From Podila epigama (taxonomy: Eukaryota > Mortierellomycota > Mortierellomycetes > Mortierellales > Mortierellaceae): 30,194 nucleotides of DNA. The position numbers and the translations under genes are program-made. Positions 9,763 through 21,756 of this stretch are shown piece after piece (the first letter of the stretch is position 1; every line of letters begins with the position of its first letter). The stretch lies in assembly GCA_015679605.1 (NCBI GenBank), contig JAAAVE010000134.1, positions 920 to 31,113 of the forward strand. Reading direction: 5' to 3'. A model generated the notes under the pieces. The model searched no databases. It saw only the letters and a program-made list of their open reading frames with translations, and had not been told where the DNA came from.

Positions 9763-12700
9763 TTCGCGGTGGTCGTTGGCGCGACTGAGGAGCGGTGTGC
9801 TGGCAGTCGCATGACGAGACATTTGCAACAATGGCGACGACAATGGCGTCTTATCCATTGTTGCCTTAGGTGGACTGGTAACCTTGTGCTCTTCTTCTTC
9901 CCAGTTAATCTCATCGTCCTCCTCTTCCTCCTCTTCCTCCTCCTCTTCCTCCTCCTCTTCCTCCTCCTCCTCATCAACTTCTTCTTCCTCTTCATCTTCA
10001 TCTTCCTCGTCCTCGTCTTCCTCGTCCTGGTCCTCTTCCTCTATGTCATGAGCGGGTTCATTATCGTTTCTTTCATAGGCGTCATAATCATCGCAATGTT
10101 CATCAAGGCCGTCTAATGGGTGTACTGTAGTCACACGTTTCTGAAGGCCTATGAGTGACAGTTTGACGGTCGGTTGTACATCAATCTGAAACTCCTTGTC
10201 CCAGTCCTCCTCCTCCTCCTCCTCATCTTCGTCCTCATTGTCAACTTCCTCATTTGCTCCACCTTCATTTATCGTATCATTGCCTCCCTCAGGTCCAGTA
10301 CCAGCGTCTGTATCAAAGTTCCAAAGATCTGATGCACTCTTGACGACACGTCTTGTTGGGGACATGATGGCCAGAGATGGGTGATGATTTGACTGGTTTT
10401 CCTGTTGTCGAATGTAGTCATAATCGTTTCCATAGCCATCCTCACTCCGGGATGACCGCCTGTCAAGTCTATGGCGACGGGGACTTGATGTTGTTGGGAT
10501 GGCAACGTCATCAAATAATCCTTGAGCAAAGTTTGGTATCTGGTGGGTCCGCACGGACAGTGGTGAAGTGGCTGTCGCACCTGAGCCATTCAATGCCGCC
10601 GCTGCTGCCGTCCTGGGTTCCGCCGAGCCAGATGTTAAAGTTCCTCCAATCTCATTACTTGTGGAATAAGCCTCACCCCAGCTTGATGTGGACCTAACAT
10701 CACGGCTGGATCTTCGAACATAGGTCATATTGATGGTGGATGGCGGTGATGTAGCTGATGTCGATGTCGAAGAGTCCGTGGTCGAGGAAAATGTCGAGGA
10801 CGAGGACGCCTCGGAAACCCTCATTTTACTTGCACCAGCAAAATGCGACGACCTCTTTGGAATACCACCCACATATCCGTACTCGCTGCGGTCCTGAGGG
10901 TCGAATGGAGGAGGGATAGGGCTGCTGAGCCGTAATGAGGATCCTTCAATGGAGGCACGTCGGACATTTGCCAGATTCCGATGACTACCGTTGATACTGG
11001 CCGTGATGGTACCTACACTGGCGTCCACAGGCGATCTTAGTTGCTCCTTGGGACCTCGCCAGGCGTCATTTCTCTGCTTCCAGAGCTCGCCTCGTTGCAT
11101 TTGATGCCGGTCCAGAAGCTGTTGTTGGAAAGGGGACTTTCTCTGTGGTTGCCGCTTTACATGTCCCCCTTGTTCTCTTTCCTGCTCTTCTTCTTCTTCC
11201 TCTTCCTCCTCTCCTTCACTTTCATACTTAGCCTCCAGCGCCTTACGGTCCCAGGCTGGGAATTGGTCCAGATCCAGGAGCTCCAGACTAATTTTTGGCA
11301 ACTCGCTCCGAAGGATCATAGACTCTGATAAAAGATCTGGCTGTATACCCTCAAGCACCTGCTGGCTCTTGGTCATGCCTTCATCCAGACAAAGTTCAAG
11401 AATTTCACCCAGACTCTTGCTCTTTTGATGCCCATGTGAGCGATTTCGATTCAAGGATGCGGCGACAGAGGGCAGTGAAGATGAAGACGCAACCAAAGGT
11501 GTGGGCGATGGTCGTAACTGTACTTGATCAGTCTCTGCTGGGATCGATCTCTGCTCCGGCAAGGATGCCTCACTTGAGCTCTTGGCAATGGCTATCGTCC
11601 CCACCTCATGTTCCGTCATCTCTTCATCGCCTAGCCATACGCGACTCGTTACAAAATGGTCGTCCTGTCCATCGCTCTCATCGCTCTGATTACTATCACT
11701 CGAATCCCACCGAGAACGCTGCTGATGCCTTGCTACAATCTCTGCTGCTGTCGCAGCAACAGCTAAAGACGAGGGCCCCGCCACTGCAGATGATGGACTC
11801 AGGGTCGTCTTTTGTCTCCATTCTTGTTGACGACTGCTTGCCAAAAAGACTGTAGCTGGCGTCTCATCATCATTGTTATCTGTGCTTCCGCCAATATGAA
11901 CATCGAGATCTTCAACGAGTTGTTGGGAAAAGTCTCGAGATCCTGCTAGAGTAGATACTGTCATGCCTGGGCTTTTCATAGGCTGTCGTGCATCTACTCC
12001 ATCTTGAATGATCGGTGTCGATCCATCCATTGCAGACACTGAAATTTCATCCGTCATGAAAATTTCTCCCTGCACGGATTCAGTATGGTGATCTGCAGAA
12101 GAAGAGAGTGATGCTGTATTGAGCATCTTGACTCGCATATTAGACTGCAACAGCCCAAAAAAGTCGCCAGCCGAAGAAAAGCTGTTGAAGCCGTGAGAGT
12201 CTCCTCCGCGGTTGTCGATCCCAGCAACAAATTCATCCTCGTCCCCTTCCTGTTCGCTCAGAGCTCCTTCCGAATCACTCTCCTCAAAGGCATCTAGAAT
12301 CTCCTTGGCCAATTCCTTGACCAACACAGCAGAGTCTTCCTCGGCAATCTTTACCACTACCTGCGAGATCCCGTACCATTGCACCATATGAATCCGTTCA
12401 GGATGCACGTCAAAGATGGCTCGCAGGATTCGGAGCAAGTTCAAACGAACGACAGCCTTGGGGTGAGCAAGCCGGTCGAGCAAGCGCTGAAACAAAGATG
12501 GCACAGCGACACCGCAAGCTATCTGAGGAGAGATACGAAGGATTTTGTAGAATGGCTCTAGAATGTTTTCAAACGAGTTGGCCTTGGCTGTCAAGAAGGC
12601 TTGGACAAATAGGTTGAGTGAGGATGGTTGCAGAAGGACCTGTTCAACATCTGCTGTCTCATCCTGAAGCCTAAGCATAGATGGTCACATGATGATGGGA

Positions 12701-13248
12701 TCTTTGGCTGGTGAGGAAATGCTTTATATTTCATTAGGTGACAGTTGTGCTTGGACTAGAAAAAGAAAGACTTACCAGACAAGGACGGCATCCATCGCAT
12801 TCACCTGCCAGTATGGGTCTTTGAAGAGACGTAGGTACACTGGCAAGGAGTCATTGTTCCAGAGAATATTTCGGCATGCACGTCCAGCATGGGCAAGGTC
12901 ACATAATATAGGCAGCGCGAACTGTTTCAAAGGTGAGGTCGACTCGGCAATGTGCTGCAGATGGGGTATAATGCCTGCCTGGGCCGCCTCCTCTTGCCGC
13001 GATTTGTTAATACGGCAGAGATTGAAGAGTGTTGTTAGGACATGATTACAGACATCGGTCGCGAACTGACCCGTCCGTTCACCAAGAACCTGGACCAGTG
13101 TGTGAATGGCACTCGCGTTCTGAAGAACGTCCAGGGTATTCGAGTTCATTGAGATGTTTTTGATACACTTTAGCATCATGACGCAGAGATTTGCAGGCAG
13201 ACTCTGAAGAGAGTTCAGCATCCCTATGCACGAACGACAGAATCGGGG

Positions 13249-13280
<32 letters not shown>

Positions 13281-16200
13281 AGTCACTTTTGGTTATGATA
13301 TCTCGACATTGGCGGGATTTCCTTTCGATAACTGGATAACAGAAGATACGAGTGAAAACTTTACGGTGGACAATCTGCCGTGTGGCCAGGAGCTCCTTGA
13401 CAGGTGAGTCTCCCTGTGAGAAAATGAGGAGTACTTGTACAATCTTTTCGGTATAGGTCGCTCCTGAGGGGTCACGAATGGTATTGTACAATGTGGCCGA
13501 AAGTGGGTCTAAAAGTCCTTGCTTGGCAAGCAAGCGACAAAAGTCATTTCGCGGGGTCAAACTCTACAAAGTTGTCAGCAATAGCGTAAATAAATGTTAG
13601 TCTCAAGAACTCATTTGCTGTCCCAACGCTATTCAGTTTCCTTGTGGTCATAGAGAAAAATATAGAATTACTTGAAGACTGAAAACACTATGGATGCCAT
13701 TGATCGCTATCCAGACCAGCTCCTTTTGTGTGGCATAGTTGCCCTGCAAAAAGTCAATCAAGACTCGCAGTCCACGACAAGAGATGAACATTTGGAGTGT
13801 TGAGGAGCTTGTGTGGCAAATCTGTTGAATAAAGCTCGCTGCGGCCAATTGAATTTCTCGTCCATGTCTTTTTGAAGTGTACTTTGTCAGCACTGGGATT
13901 GCACCCACAAGACAAAGGCTCTCCTGAAGCGCATAGTCGTTCCGAATGACCATGTTGAGGATTGTGAGGAGTTTGAGAATGAGAGTGGGCTGAGTGCTGT
14001 TTTCAATAAGATCCAGCAGTGGAATCACACCATGGTTGGCGACAATAGGTCCTCGCATATCTGGGTTTTCTGCTAATAGCACAATCTAATGAATAGAAAA
14101 TCAAGAACAACAGGGTTATAAAATACATCTCCAAGGAAGTGACATGGCCTTTCCATAAAGAATACACAAACATTGCAGCCATACCAGTCGATCGCACACA
14201 GTCTCTAGCTGTTTTTCAGTCTTTTGCTCCTCCAACAGCCGGAACTGTTCAGCAAAACTGGCACATGTCCGAGCATACTTTTCTCTTGCAATATTTGCTT
14301 CCAAATCTACACGTCCATCCCAAACACGTGCAATGGACAATAAGAAAACATGTTAGAGACCTTTCTAGGATTTTTCCAACTTCTTCTATCCACTATCAAG
14401 CAAAATCGCTTCTTACCAATCTCATCAAACCCTTCATCGACCTCTGCAAAAGGATCCTCTTCGTCAGAGTCATCACCCTTTCCATACTATCATGGTGAAA
14501 TGAAACGTGGCGCAACGTGCGTGAGTTTGAAGCTCATGACCACTGAATACTAAAAGACAAAAACTAAATCTTACCCAGCTGTGATTAGATAGCCTAGTCT
14601 GTAGCATGAGGCCTTCATCCTGATAAAATTTCCCGTGAATTTCATCAACGATCAAGTCAGAAAAGTCGTCGTCCTCACTTTCACGGTAATGCTTGAACTC
14701 ATCGGTCGAAATAGGTGGAGAAAGTGCAAGTTGGCCAGGCGCAGATCGTGAGCGCACCAAGTCCACTGGAGCGTGCGTGGGCGTGCCCTTGGACCGAGAA
14801 GCCAATGATCCACTGATAGGCGCCGGCGTTGCGTCTTGTTTCCTCTTAGCCTACATGATTGATATCTCTTCAAGTTAGATGCCTTTCCTTGCTTCACATT
14901 ACTGATGTACTAAAGAACAATATCCGCACTCGCCAGAGGGGCTCACCGTTATAGACTTGACTTTGAGTCTCAACTTTAGCTCCTCATCATCGTCTTCAAA
15001 TGCATTCTCATCGTGTTCCAAACTACTTGCTGGACGTGGGGGTCGTAGTTGAAGAGGCTTCGCCCCTGGCCGTATCGTCTTTGATATCTCATCTTCTTGG
15101 TCTCTAAATTCGAGTGCAGCTAGTTGGATGGATGTAATACTGTCTGCAAAGTCGTCGTCCCAGTTGTCCTTGCAGTCCTCGGGCCCGTAGTTGAGATTAG
15201 TTGAAGTTGGATTAGGGTTAATGTTGGCACTAGGGTTGATGTTGGAGATGATGGGATTATTAAATTGAGGTGTAGGTAGTGGGGCCGCAATCGAGACTCT
15301 TGGTCGTGCCTGCTGTTGTTGTTGGTATTGTTGCTGGTGTTGCTGAAGTTGTTGTTGCTGTTGTTGGCGATGCGAATCCATGACAGATATAGCTAGCTCT
15401 CTGCCTATAGCCCTTGGTGAGTGAAATAGCTCCGCCATTGGCGTACTGTGCTCCGACGATCTTGCTACTCGTAGTGGAATGCAATATTCAAGGTCAACAA
15501 AAAGCAGACAGTTGGGGAAAATACAGCGGACTTTTGACAAAAGCTAGCTAGTATTACCTCGCTCGTTGGTTAATCGCCGTAGGCCACCCGAGTTTCTTCC
15601 GGATGATATTGATGACCCTCGAAGAGCCTCGTTCCATTGCTGCACGCTTCTTACTGCCTCCTCATACGCTGGGATTGTCTTTTCTCGGCTCCTTTGACTT
15701 CCTGTTGCCTTTTTCTTGGACATTTGTATCCAAGGGTGTTTTGAAAGCTTCTTGGCTGAGACGCGAAGATTACAATCCTTTTGGAAACACTGCATTAAAA
15801 AATCGCGAACAATCTAGTTTGTGAGCGAAAGGCAAAGGATATGGAGCTAATGAGAAAGTGTGATTGTGACAGAGAGGTGCCAAGTATGAAGAGTACAAGG
15901 GCATTTCTTACAGCCGAGACGCTTTCTGGAATGGGTGGATGATCGTCTTGTACAATCCTGTAGAGAGCGCCCATGGGTGGCAAGTCGTGATAAGGCGGCT
16001 CTCCGTCTAATAACTCAATGACGGTGCAGCCGACACTCCTAGAAAATGTATGAAACGAATCCATGTTAGCCTCAAGCCGACAAGCCTAGATCATGACCAT
16101 CGGAAATTGTGAAATGGTCCATAATATTCATCTTTTTTGTTTCTGTCCTTGCTCACCAAATGTCTGAAGCAGTGGTTGCCCCTGAGAGTTCAATGATTTC

Positions 16201-17659
16201 GGGTGCCACTTTGAAGGGAAAACCACACAAAAAGGGGAAAGGAGTTAGCTAACTGACTTGTAGCATGTACCGCTCTTTCTTTTTCTCTTTCTTTTTCTTT
16301 TTCTTTTTCTTGCAAGACATGTGAGTGCAGTCCTTACTCCAATAGGGCGTTCCTGCGACGGACATGTCTCCGACGTCATTAGACAAGGTGGCGACTCCGA
16401 AATCCGCTAGTTTGACGAGACCATCCTTTGTTGCTAAAATATTGGCGCCTTTGATGTCTCTGTGAATGACTCCTTGATCATGCAAGTAGATGAGACCATC
16501 GAGGACTTGTGTTATGTACATGGCGCCAAGATGTTCGGGCAGCTTTCCAAAGTTTTTGCATAAACTCCTGAGTGAGCCATTCTCGCACAACCTACAGTGC
16601 GATAGCACAGGAGCTAAATAAGCAAGCCGTCATCATACCGATCGAAAAAGAAACAATGCAAGGACAACGGTGCTTACTCTAGAATGATATTGAGGTATTG
16701 CGGCGACTTTTCAAAACCAAAGTACTTGACAATGTTGGGGTGCTATTTCAAACCATCCCAAAAAAAGAGATTGCAGAAAAAGGGCCTTTTGTTAGCTCAG
16801 CATGGGGGGCTTATCGAGGGAGAAGAATCAGTAACGGGATAGCAAGCCGCAGCAGGGCGCATTTGGCATGTATGCATAAAATACATTGTATTGCGAATGG
16901 ATGATTTACGTTGAGGTTCTTGAGCAAGTCGATCTCCATCTGTTTTGAATGACATTGGTCCACCAGAGGCATAATATCCAGTGAGCAAGGGAAGGTCCAC
17001 GACAGGATAGTAAGAGAGTTCGGGCCCAGGAGTCGTTCAGTGCGTGGTCATATGTAATCGCAAGGTGGAAAAAAAAAAGAAGAAATAAAGACGAATGGAT
17101 TGTTAATATTTCACTTGACGAGTGCTTCTACTCTCACCCACATCAATCGCACGCACGCGTGCACTCTCTTCTTCTTCTCTCCCTCTCTTTGTTTGACAAG
17201 GAGGTTAGAGGATGATAGGTTGGAAGAAGGAAAAGGGAGGAGTCGGAATTATGGCGCAGCGTCAGGAACGCATTCATTTCAAACGAAGAACGAGACTGTG
17301 GCCAAGACACATACCATGATGTTGGCCAGTTCGGCAGGTGGGATGTCCGAGAGATTAATTTGCTTTACTGCCACAGTCGTTGCTGTGTCGAGGTTAAGGC
17401 CACGCCAGACCGAGCCAAAGGCCCCCTTGCCTATGCAGTTTCCAAGGAGCTATGTTGCCATGAAGTTGTTTTTTTTTTTTTTTNNNNNNNNNNAATAAAG
17501 AATGAATATGAATATGAACAAAGAAGACGCAAAAGGAGAAGAAACGTCAGTCTCAATTGCTTGTACGCCGAGATGTCAATGAATATGATTGAAAAGAAAG
17601 AAAGAAAGGGTGAGAAAGTGTATTACAATGTTCCCCACGCGTGAGGATCCTGTGGCCAT
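9760..17659 (-). CDS. Cdc7/SepH/MAP3K-epsilon-type septation kinase with armadillo region
   Basis: STE-family kinase of the septation initiation network class (S. pombe Cdc7, Aspergillus SepH). 16 phase-consistent exons give 1969 aa: 17659-17627, 17449-17315, 16939-16910, 16742-16678, 16591-16338, 16208-16157, 16038-15912, 15813-15558, 15464-14947, 14850-14575, 14486-14417, 14306-14185, 14085-13672, 13563-13365, 13223-12776, 12670-9760. Kinase domain about residues 12-262: glycine loop GKGAFGSV (18-25), VAVK with K40, HRDIKGAN (D133), DFG (D151), GTPYWMAPE. Residues about 605-1110 are armadillo/HEAT-like ([20 protein letters not shown]). The last exon, about 970 residues, is mostly disordered, with acidic blocks and an 18-Glu run near residue 1900. 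Such kinases trigger cytokinesis or septation from the spindle pole body. An upstream ATG in the same frame and the gap in intron 1 leave the N-terminus less certain. Confidence 0.88.
13253..13278. repeat. (GGAT)n tetranucleotide repeat in a kinase intron
   Basis: Six and a half perfect GGAT units inside the intron between kinase exons 14 and 15 (13364-13224), close to the acceptor at 13224. Confidence 0.95.
17469..17493. other. Poly-T run ending in an assembly gap
   Basis: Fifteen T are followed by ten N (17484-17493). This sits in intron 1 of the kinase gene (17626-17450), so the coding sequence is not interrupted if the 11-codon first exon is right. The real size of the gap is unknown. 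Confidence 0.95.
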
Positions 17660-18390
17660 ATTGTTGAGCACTGCACTGCACTGCGGGAGGAAGAGAGACT
17701 GTTCAGTGTAGGTGGAGTGATTGTGTGTGGTGTGGGTGCTGCGTGCGTGTTGGTGATATGCGAGATGTGTATGCGGGCACAAGTTTTGGGCTCAATGGTA
17801 CCGCAGGATGACGATGGGACTGGACTTTTTATTTTATTTTATTTTTTTTTCCTGAGTGAGGTGGTTTCACAGGTAACAGGTGTTGTGAAATAGGGGAATG
17901 CTGTTCGTTTTTTTCGCGTGGTGAATGGAGGATGGTGAATGGATAGGGATGGTCAATTGTGTCACGTAAGAGTCATGTTGCCAAATGCAAGAAAAGAAAG
18001 GGTATTATGCAGGGAATGAGAAGCAAGGAAATAAAGAATGAAAGAAAAGAAGCGATGAATGTGAATGCAAATGTACAAAGAGCGAGTGTTGGCGCGTATT
18101 AAAAAAAAAGGACCTCGAGGAGAAAGAACAAGAGAAGAAGAATAAGAAGAGATGTGATGATGGATGATGCCCACGGTCCTCTTGTTTTCCAACCCTTTTT
18201 TTTTTCTCACTCTGTGTGTCAGTCAGACCATCCATGGAGTGATACATGAGCAGTGGGGTTTACAAATCAGGTGAAGGATGAGCAACAGAGCGACTTTTGA
18301 GTGCGAGTGTCGAGTGCGAGTGAAGTGAGGAAGATTGTCATCATTCACCCCTTTGGGTTGCTGTTGCCAAACCGTTGAAAGGTACAATGG

Positions 18391-18478
18391 ACAAACATAC
18401 AAACATACTCACATTCATACACATACACATACACATACACACACAACAAACACACACACACACGCAAACATACACACT
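18391..18478. repeat. ACA/CATACA microsatellite-like tract
   Basis: An imperfect run of ACATAC, ACACAC and AAACATAC units on the plus strand in the divergent spacer. Confidence 0.85.
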
Positions 18479-19565
18479 ATCCACTCAGTCTCTCGCTCTC
18501 ACATACACACATTTATAACGTATATCCCTGGTGACCTTGTTGCTTCTGCTTGAATAGGGGTTAAGGTTACCATTAACTCTCAACTCAATAATAGTGTCTG
18601 TTTGTGTCGCAAAAGCATGGTGAAAGTGGCAACAGGGTATGGCAACCCATTGTGTTATCACCGTTGATTTGCATTATTGTCATCGTAGCGTGCGCTCGCT
18701 CGCGTGTGTGTGAATGTGTCGCTTGACAACGATTTTTTTATAATGCGCACGCACGCGTGGATGTGTGCATGTGTGAGTGGACTTGATGTGAGTGAGAGCT
18801 CAAGTACACCTTTTTCTTTTGCCGCCAAAAATAATAATAAAAAAAAAAAAAACGTGACCCTTCATCTGTTCAAGTGATCAAAACCCATCCTCCCAACAAT
18901 GGATATCATGAATGGGGTAATAACATGTTCGCTGAATGCAAGTGAAACAAGGGCATTCAGGAACAAACGCATGCACAGGCTCAGGCACTGATGGACAAGG
19001 AACAACAACAAAAGCACAGGGCATGGCACATCAGGCACAGGTTATCAGCAGGCACAGGCCAACAGAAGAGACAAGCGTGGTGCAGGAACAGATGAAAATT
19101 ACATTAGCAGTAAATAATAATAATAAAGACCATTCGATTGCTACATTGGTTGCAGTGATTACAAAAGTGAGAGTGAAATTGTTGTACATACGTAGTGACA
19201 GCAGCAGTGGTCAGTCGTACATGTGAACAAGTGGAGATGAGCATCTTCGTGCAAGCAACAAGCAGCAATAAGCAAAGTAAGAGAGCATCAGGCAGCCAAC
19301 TTGTTCTCCAGAGATGTGATGTTTAGTATCTTCGGGACAACCCCTTTCGAAGCGGTATTGCCTTTTTTGTCCTGTTTGTGCAAACTAGCTTTCCTTCATC
19401 TCAACATGTGTTGATGTCGAGACACACAGCTCAACGACAAACAATTTTTTAGTTTCCGCATGCAAGCCAGCCAGTTTGTTTCGTCTGTGTGTCCCAGTCC
19501 TTTCTTCCATTCATCCCATTATATCTCATCCCGCTGTGTCGTCTTTGGGTTGGTTCGATCCCATT

Positions 19566-19586
19566 AAAAAAAAAAAAAAAAAAAAA
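19566..19586. repeat. A21 homopolymer upstream of the ADP/ATP carrier
   Basis: A perfect run of 21 A about 270 bp before the carrier start codon. Poly(dA:dT) runs often mark nucleosome-free promoters of highly expressed fungal genes. Confidence 0.9.
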
Positions 19587-19776
19587 CTCGAAACAACAAA
19601 AACGGAGCTGAATTTGAAAATTTTTTTGATGTTATTATTATTTTTTGCCTAAACAACACACACCATTTTGGTGGCTTGGCTCGCCATCACTCTTGCCAAA
19701 CCCCTCTCTCCCTTTCCCTCGACTGCTCGTTCGTCGTGTTTATCCCTGTCCTGTCCGTCCCGCACAACTCCGCATC

Positions 19777-19786
19777 AAATAAATAG
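19777..19786 (+). promoter_or_regulatory. TATA-like element of the ADP/ATP carrier
   Basis: AAATAAATAG lies 68-77 bp before the start codon, within a C/T-rich promoter and leader. This is the best TATA-like match near a gene with strongly biased codons, which implies high expression. No transcription start is known. Confidence 0.4.
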
Positions 19787-19853
19787 CGACGTCCCCCTTG
19801 CAATCCCTTCTCTTGTTCCTCCTCTCTCCCACTCTCCCCACTCTTTCACAAAA

Positions 19854-21476
19854 ATGTCTGCTCCCGTCAAGAAGCAAAAGGACGCCAAGGCCTTCGCTGC
19901 CGATTTCCTCATGGTGAGTTATACGTTATCCATTCATACATACTACTAGTACTCTTCGTTCTATCCTTCTATCCCACTTTCTCTGTATCCTTCTCCATAT
20001 CTCTTCTCCTTTTGCCAACCTTTCTTTTTTCGGTCAATCCCTCTCATCTCGAGATGAGATGAGATGAGATGATGTTTCCGATCTCATCTGAAATTTTTTT
20101 GGATCTTGAGAACTTTCCCGATTCTTTTTCTTTTCTCGAGCCATCCTCACCCTCTCTCTTCCCCCCTGGATAATATTCATTATCATCTCTAGTCCTTACA
20201 CCTGAAATGCTTATCGTCATCATTTTCATTTCGACCACATACAAATGCCCATCATATCTCAAGCTCTTTTCACGACTTGATGCTAAGACTACTTTTCAAC
20301 TAACCACATCAATATCTTTTTCTTGCCGTCGTTTATCCTTCTACGCTTGGTTGTCAACTCTTAGGGTGGTGGTACGTAAAAATGTCTTGTTTGGTCTAGT
20401 CTCCATGTCGTTTATCATACTGGCAAAAAAATAAGCTCTAGATATTTACTCGGCTTCTCTTTCTCTTCTGTTATCATTAAACAGTCTCCGCTGCCGTCTC
20501 CAAGACCGCTGCTGCCCCCATTGAGCGTATCAAGCTTCTCCTCCAGAACCAGGATGAGATGTTGAAGACCGGTCGTCTCTCCCACCCCTACAAGGGTATC
20601 GGTGACTGCTTCAAGCGTGTCATTGCCGATGAGGGTATCAAGCCTCTCTGGCGCGGAAACACCGCCAACGTCATCCGTTACTTCCCCACCCAGGCTTTGA
20701 ACTTCGCCTTCAAGGATTACTTCAAGGCCATGTTCAACTTCAAGAAGGAGAGGGATGGCTACACCAAGTGGTTCCTCGGTAACATCGCCTCCGGTGGTGC
20801 TGCTGGTGCCTGCTCCCTCCTTTTCGTCTACTCCTTGGACTATGCCCGTACCCGTCTTGCCAACGATGCCAAGGGCAAGAACGGTGGTGCCCGCCAGTTC
20901 AACGGTCTCATTGATGTCTACAAGAAGACCATCGCTACCGATGGTGTTGCCGGTCTTTACCGTGGTTTCCCTCTCTCTGCTTTCGGTATTATCATCTACC
21001 GTGGTTTGTACTTCGGTCTCTACGATTCCGTCAAGCCCTTGTTGCCCGGCTCCCTCCAGGGATCCTTCCTTGCCTCCTTCATTCTCGGATTCGGTGTCAC
21101 CAACTTGGCTGGTCTCGCTTCCTACCCCGTTGATACCGTCCGCAGAAGAATGATGATGACCTCTGGTGAGGCCGTCAAGTACAAGTCTTCCATGGATGCT
21201 TTCCGTCAGATCGTCCAGAAGGAGGGTTACAAGTCCCTCTTCAAGGGTGCCGGTGCTAACGTTCTCCGTGCCATCGGTATGTTGATTGTTCTGTTGATGG
21301 TCTTGCTCATATACATTGTACATTGTATATTATTTATGTTTTATTTTAGGTTTATCTGTTCTAACCCATCTCTTTCTCCCTTGTTCTATTCAATAGCTGG
21401 TGCTGGTGTCCTTTCCGGATATGATCAGCTCCAGGTCATCTTCTTCGGCAAGGCCTACTCTGGTGGTTCCGGATAA
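19854..21476 (+). CDS. AAC: Mitochondrial ADP/ATP carrier (adenine nucleotide translocator)
   Basis: Inner-membrane antiporter exporting ATP from the matrix in exchange for ADP. Four exons, phases consistent, 312 aa: 19854-19913, 20365-20371, 20485-21276, 21397-21476. The protein shows the three tandem carrier repeats. It has PIERIK in repeat 1, the second-repeat segment [12 protein letters not shown], and the nucleotide-carrier hallmark RRRMMM at about residues 242-247 within [13 protein letters not shown]. The second exon is only 7 nt (GGTGGTG) and encodes the GG of [13 protein letters not shown]. The start ATG follows CACAAAA, a good fungal context. Codon choice is strongly biased to C-ending codons (GTC, TTC, ACC), as expected for abundant expression. 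This bias also leaves a long open frame antisense to exon 3, which is a shadow. AATAAA at 21553-21558 is a likely polyadenylation signal. Confidence 0.97.
20042..20059 (+). repeat. Perfect 18-bp palindrome in carrier intron 1
   Basis: Centred on CTCGAG, followed directly by GATGA/GAGAT repeats that could also pair with ATCTCATCT at 20090-20098. Transcribed, it should form a strong hairpin within the 451-nt first intron, upstream of the 7-nt microexon. Confidence 0.85.
20365..20371 (+). other. 7-nt microexon of the ADP/ATP carrier
   Basis: The exon GGTGGTG lies between acceptor CTCTTAG and donor GTACGT. It is needed to encode the conserved GG plus the first base of V in FLMGGVSAAVS and to restore frame. 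Skipping it would join ATG to TCTCCG and shift the frame. Confidence 0.93.
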
Positions 21477-21552
21477 GCGTATTGCCCCTTTTTTCCTCGT
21501 TGCATCAAAAAAGAACAATCATGCTTGTCTGAAATTTTTAGAACGAAAGACA

Positions 21553-21558
21553 AATAAA
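21553..21558 (+). terminator. Polyadenylation signal of the ADP/ATP carrier
   Basis: AATAAA lies 77 bp after the carrier stop codon and about 200 bp before the next gene on the same strand. Confidence 0.5.
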
Positions 21559-21756
21559 AGAATATCATTACCATTATTCGTTTCTTTTTCATTTTCGACC
21601 GGCTGGTGCTGATGAGATTCAATGTTTTCTTTTAAGGGCTATCAATAATCTAATGAGGACCGTTTTTATTTTTTGGTGGACGCTCAAAGAGCATAGGATT
21701 TCCCACCTTTGATTTTCACTGCTCCCTCACTTCCAAACACTCCCTCTTCTTCCCTC

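Larger units (their letters stand above)
17660..19853. other. Divergent spacer between kinase and ADP/ATP carrier
   Basis: No convincing coding sequence in about 2.2 kb. It should hold both promoters: the kinase on the minus strand and the carrier on the plus strand. It contains an ACACAT-type tract (about 18391-18478), GT-rich and CGCACG stretches near 18690-18760, several irregular CAGGCACA repeats (about 18970-19060), A runs and a pyrimidine-rich leader before the carrier. A 96-codon plus-strand frame at 18936-19226 has a repeat-driven composition and is not supported as a gene. Confidence 0.6.

Noticed and set aside
9514-10116. 200-codon plus-strand frame rich in Phe, Leu, Val
   Set aside because: It is the complement of the Glu/Asp-coding tract of the kinase tail; the apparent membrane helices are an artefact of that tract.
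1146-17659. Functional mitosis gene cluster of condensin and septation kinase
   Set aside because: The two genes share strand but are separated by an F-box gene and wide spacers; fungal gene order alone does not support a functional cluster.
18936-19226. 96-codon frame in the divergent spacer
   Set aside because: Composition follows CAGGCACA and AATAATAA repeats; no splice signals, domain or leader support it.
19540-19571. tRNA T-arm-like GGTTCGATCCC
   Set aside because: No acceptor stem, D-arm or anticodon arm can be folded upstream, so it is not a tRNA.
20415-21323. Long (302-codon) open frame antisense to the ADP/ATP carrier
   Set aside because: It mirrors the large third carrier exon; C-ending codon bias removes stops on the other strand. 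Its composition (Gly, Glu, Thr, Val) is that of an antisense shadow.
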